Shown here one piece after another: positions 63,555 through 64,000 of a DNA stretch of 64,000 nucleotides (positions are counted from its first letter, which is position 1; the number at the start of each line of letters is the position of its first letter). Where the stretch lies: the NCBI RefSeq assembly GCF_001904725.1, contig NZ_MRCE01000025.1:1-64000 (forward strand), in the 5' to 3' direction. The notes under the pieces were generated by a model. That model did no database searches. It was not told the origin of the DNA and worked only from the letters and a program-made list of their open reading frames with translations. Made by a program: the position numbers and the translations under genes. Source of the stretch: Phormidium ambiguum IAM M-71 (lineage in GTDB: Bacteria; Cyanobacteriota; Cyanobacteriia; Cyanobacteriales; Aerosakkonemataceae).

Positions 63555-64000
63555 CTAAGTTGGTAGATTACGATTCAAGTAACTGCATATAAATACCGTA
63601 ATAACTATTGTAATTCCGGCAGGAACTAAAGGAATCCAACCTCCTTGAGTTAAAATTACTAAACTAAGTCCAGTCAAAGTTACGCAAATAATTACGTAAG
63701 TTACTGTGCGTTGCAGTGGCGATGGCAACCACAAAATACAAAGACTTCCAATCAGTGTCCAGATCCAAATCCAAATTGCTTCGCCTGTCCAATGCCAAAC
63801 CCAAATTTGCGATCGCTTGTCTAAAACAGCACTTAAAATTTGACTGGTTTTATGTGCTTGAATGAAAACTCCTGGCACTTTTTCTTTTGTTCCCGATCCA
63901 TAAGGTGTTGCCCAAAAGTCGCTACTACTATTCGCTGTAACTCCTATTAATATAATCCGGTCTTTAATCGCTTCTGGACGGACTTTTCCACGCAAAACGT
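63555..64000 (-). CDS. CHASE2 domain membrane protein (3' part, cut by window edge)
   Basis: The reading frame stays open to the window end; about 148 C-terminal residues are visible. RIILIGVTANSSSDFWATPYG and KVPGVFIQAHKTSQILSAVLD are the end of a CHASE2 sensor domain, followed by three hydrophobic segments, the typical C-terminal membrane bundle. The missing 5' part may encode a CHAT or other domain; that cannot be seen. Likely cotranscribed with the DUF928 gene. Confidence 0.85.
   Translation of the reverse strand, partial: VLRGKVRPEAIKDRIILIGVTANSSSDFWATPYGSGTKEKVPGVFIQAHKTSQILSAVLDKRSQIWVWHWTGEAIWIWIWTLIGSLCILWLPSPLQRTVTYVIICVTLTGLSLVILTQGGWIPLVPAGITIVITVFICSYLNRNLPT

Noticed and set aside
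1-64000. tRNA and rRNA genes
   Set aside because: The intergenic stretches were read for cloverleaf and rRNA-like sequence and none was recognised; a short or unusual tRNA could be missed without a covariance-model search.

Overview
The window reads as chromosomal DNA of a filamentous, probably non-heterocystous cyanobacterium. GCGATCGC (HIP1) octamers are scattered through genes and spacers. The gene families are also typical of such genomes: SufR, KGK-domain proteins, Uma2/DUF820, DUF928, CHAT proteases with TPR or WD40 repeats, filamentous-hemagglutinin N-terminal proteins, hemolysin-type calcium-binding repeats and dynamin-like GTPases. The spacers carry several interspersed repeat families. 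Genus cannot be fixed from the sequence alone.

Layout. Positions 1-7.2 kb hold housekeeping genes (nadC-argS, def, an HtrA-type protease, dnaA) and a Uma2-type gene. From 7.2 to 14.0 kb, between dnaA and dnaN, lie a giant WD40-TPR-CHAT protease, a Doc-type toxin with its antitoxin, and an orthocaspase. A cluster of five perfect TTTTCCACA DnaA boxes beside an AT-rich stretch (about 14.06-14.29 kb), just upstream of dnaN, is a good candidate for oriC. Then follow pyrR, the type 2 IPP isomerase gene, sppA, sufR, a DUF2157/GDYXXLXY membrane pair, an RsmB-type methyltransferase and chrA. From 25 to 29 kb there is a two-gene ABC exporter and a MarR-MFS pair. From 29 to 44 kb come a PaiB-like protein, an MscS channel, a dynamin-like GTPase, two KGK proteins, an HNH nuclease, a PhnD-like lipoprotein next to a sensor kinase, a CBS-PAS-GGDEF-EAL protein, an EmrB-type MFS and an AI-2E-type permease. 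From 44 to 51.5 kb are small membrane and unknown proteins, an aldo/keto reductase, a 2OG-Fe(II) oxygenase, a divergent MarR/EamA pair with clear operators, msrB, a methyltransferase and a GNAT enzyme. A TPR-CHAT protease fills 51.6-54.3 kb.

The most interesting part is 54.6-62.6 kb, an island of predicted exported proteins. It holds two small secreted paralogues, a 49-residue peptide, a secreted EndoU-type RNase followed by a MafI-like immunity protein, a 977-residue TPS/FHA-type exoprotein (opposite strand), two hemolysin-type calcium-binding proteins and a small MshEN-like protein. Five plus-strand genes there share an upstream bipartite element: TGCATAAAC-like, then ACCCGCAAA-like, with start-to-start distance always 19 nt. 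A sixth gene keeps only the second block. This looks like a common promoter or operator for the exoprotein genes, and the EndoU/MafI-like pair looks like a toxin-immunity module under that control. The window closes with a DUF928 gene and the 3' part of a CHASE2-domain gene that runs off the edge.

All functional calls are by recognition of motifs and family signatures; no database search was run.
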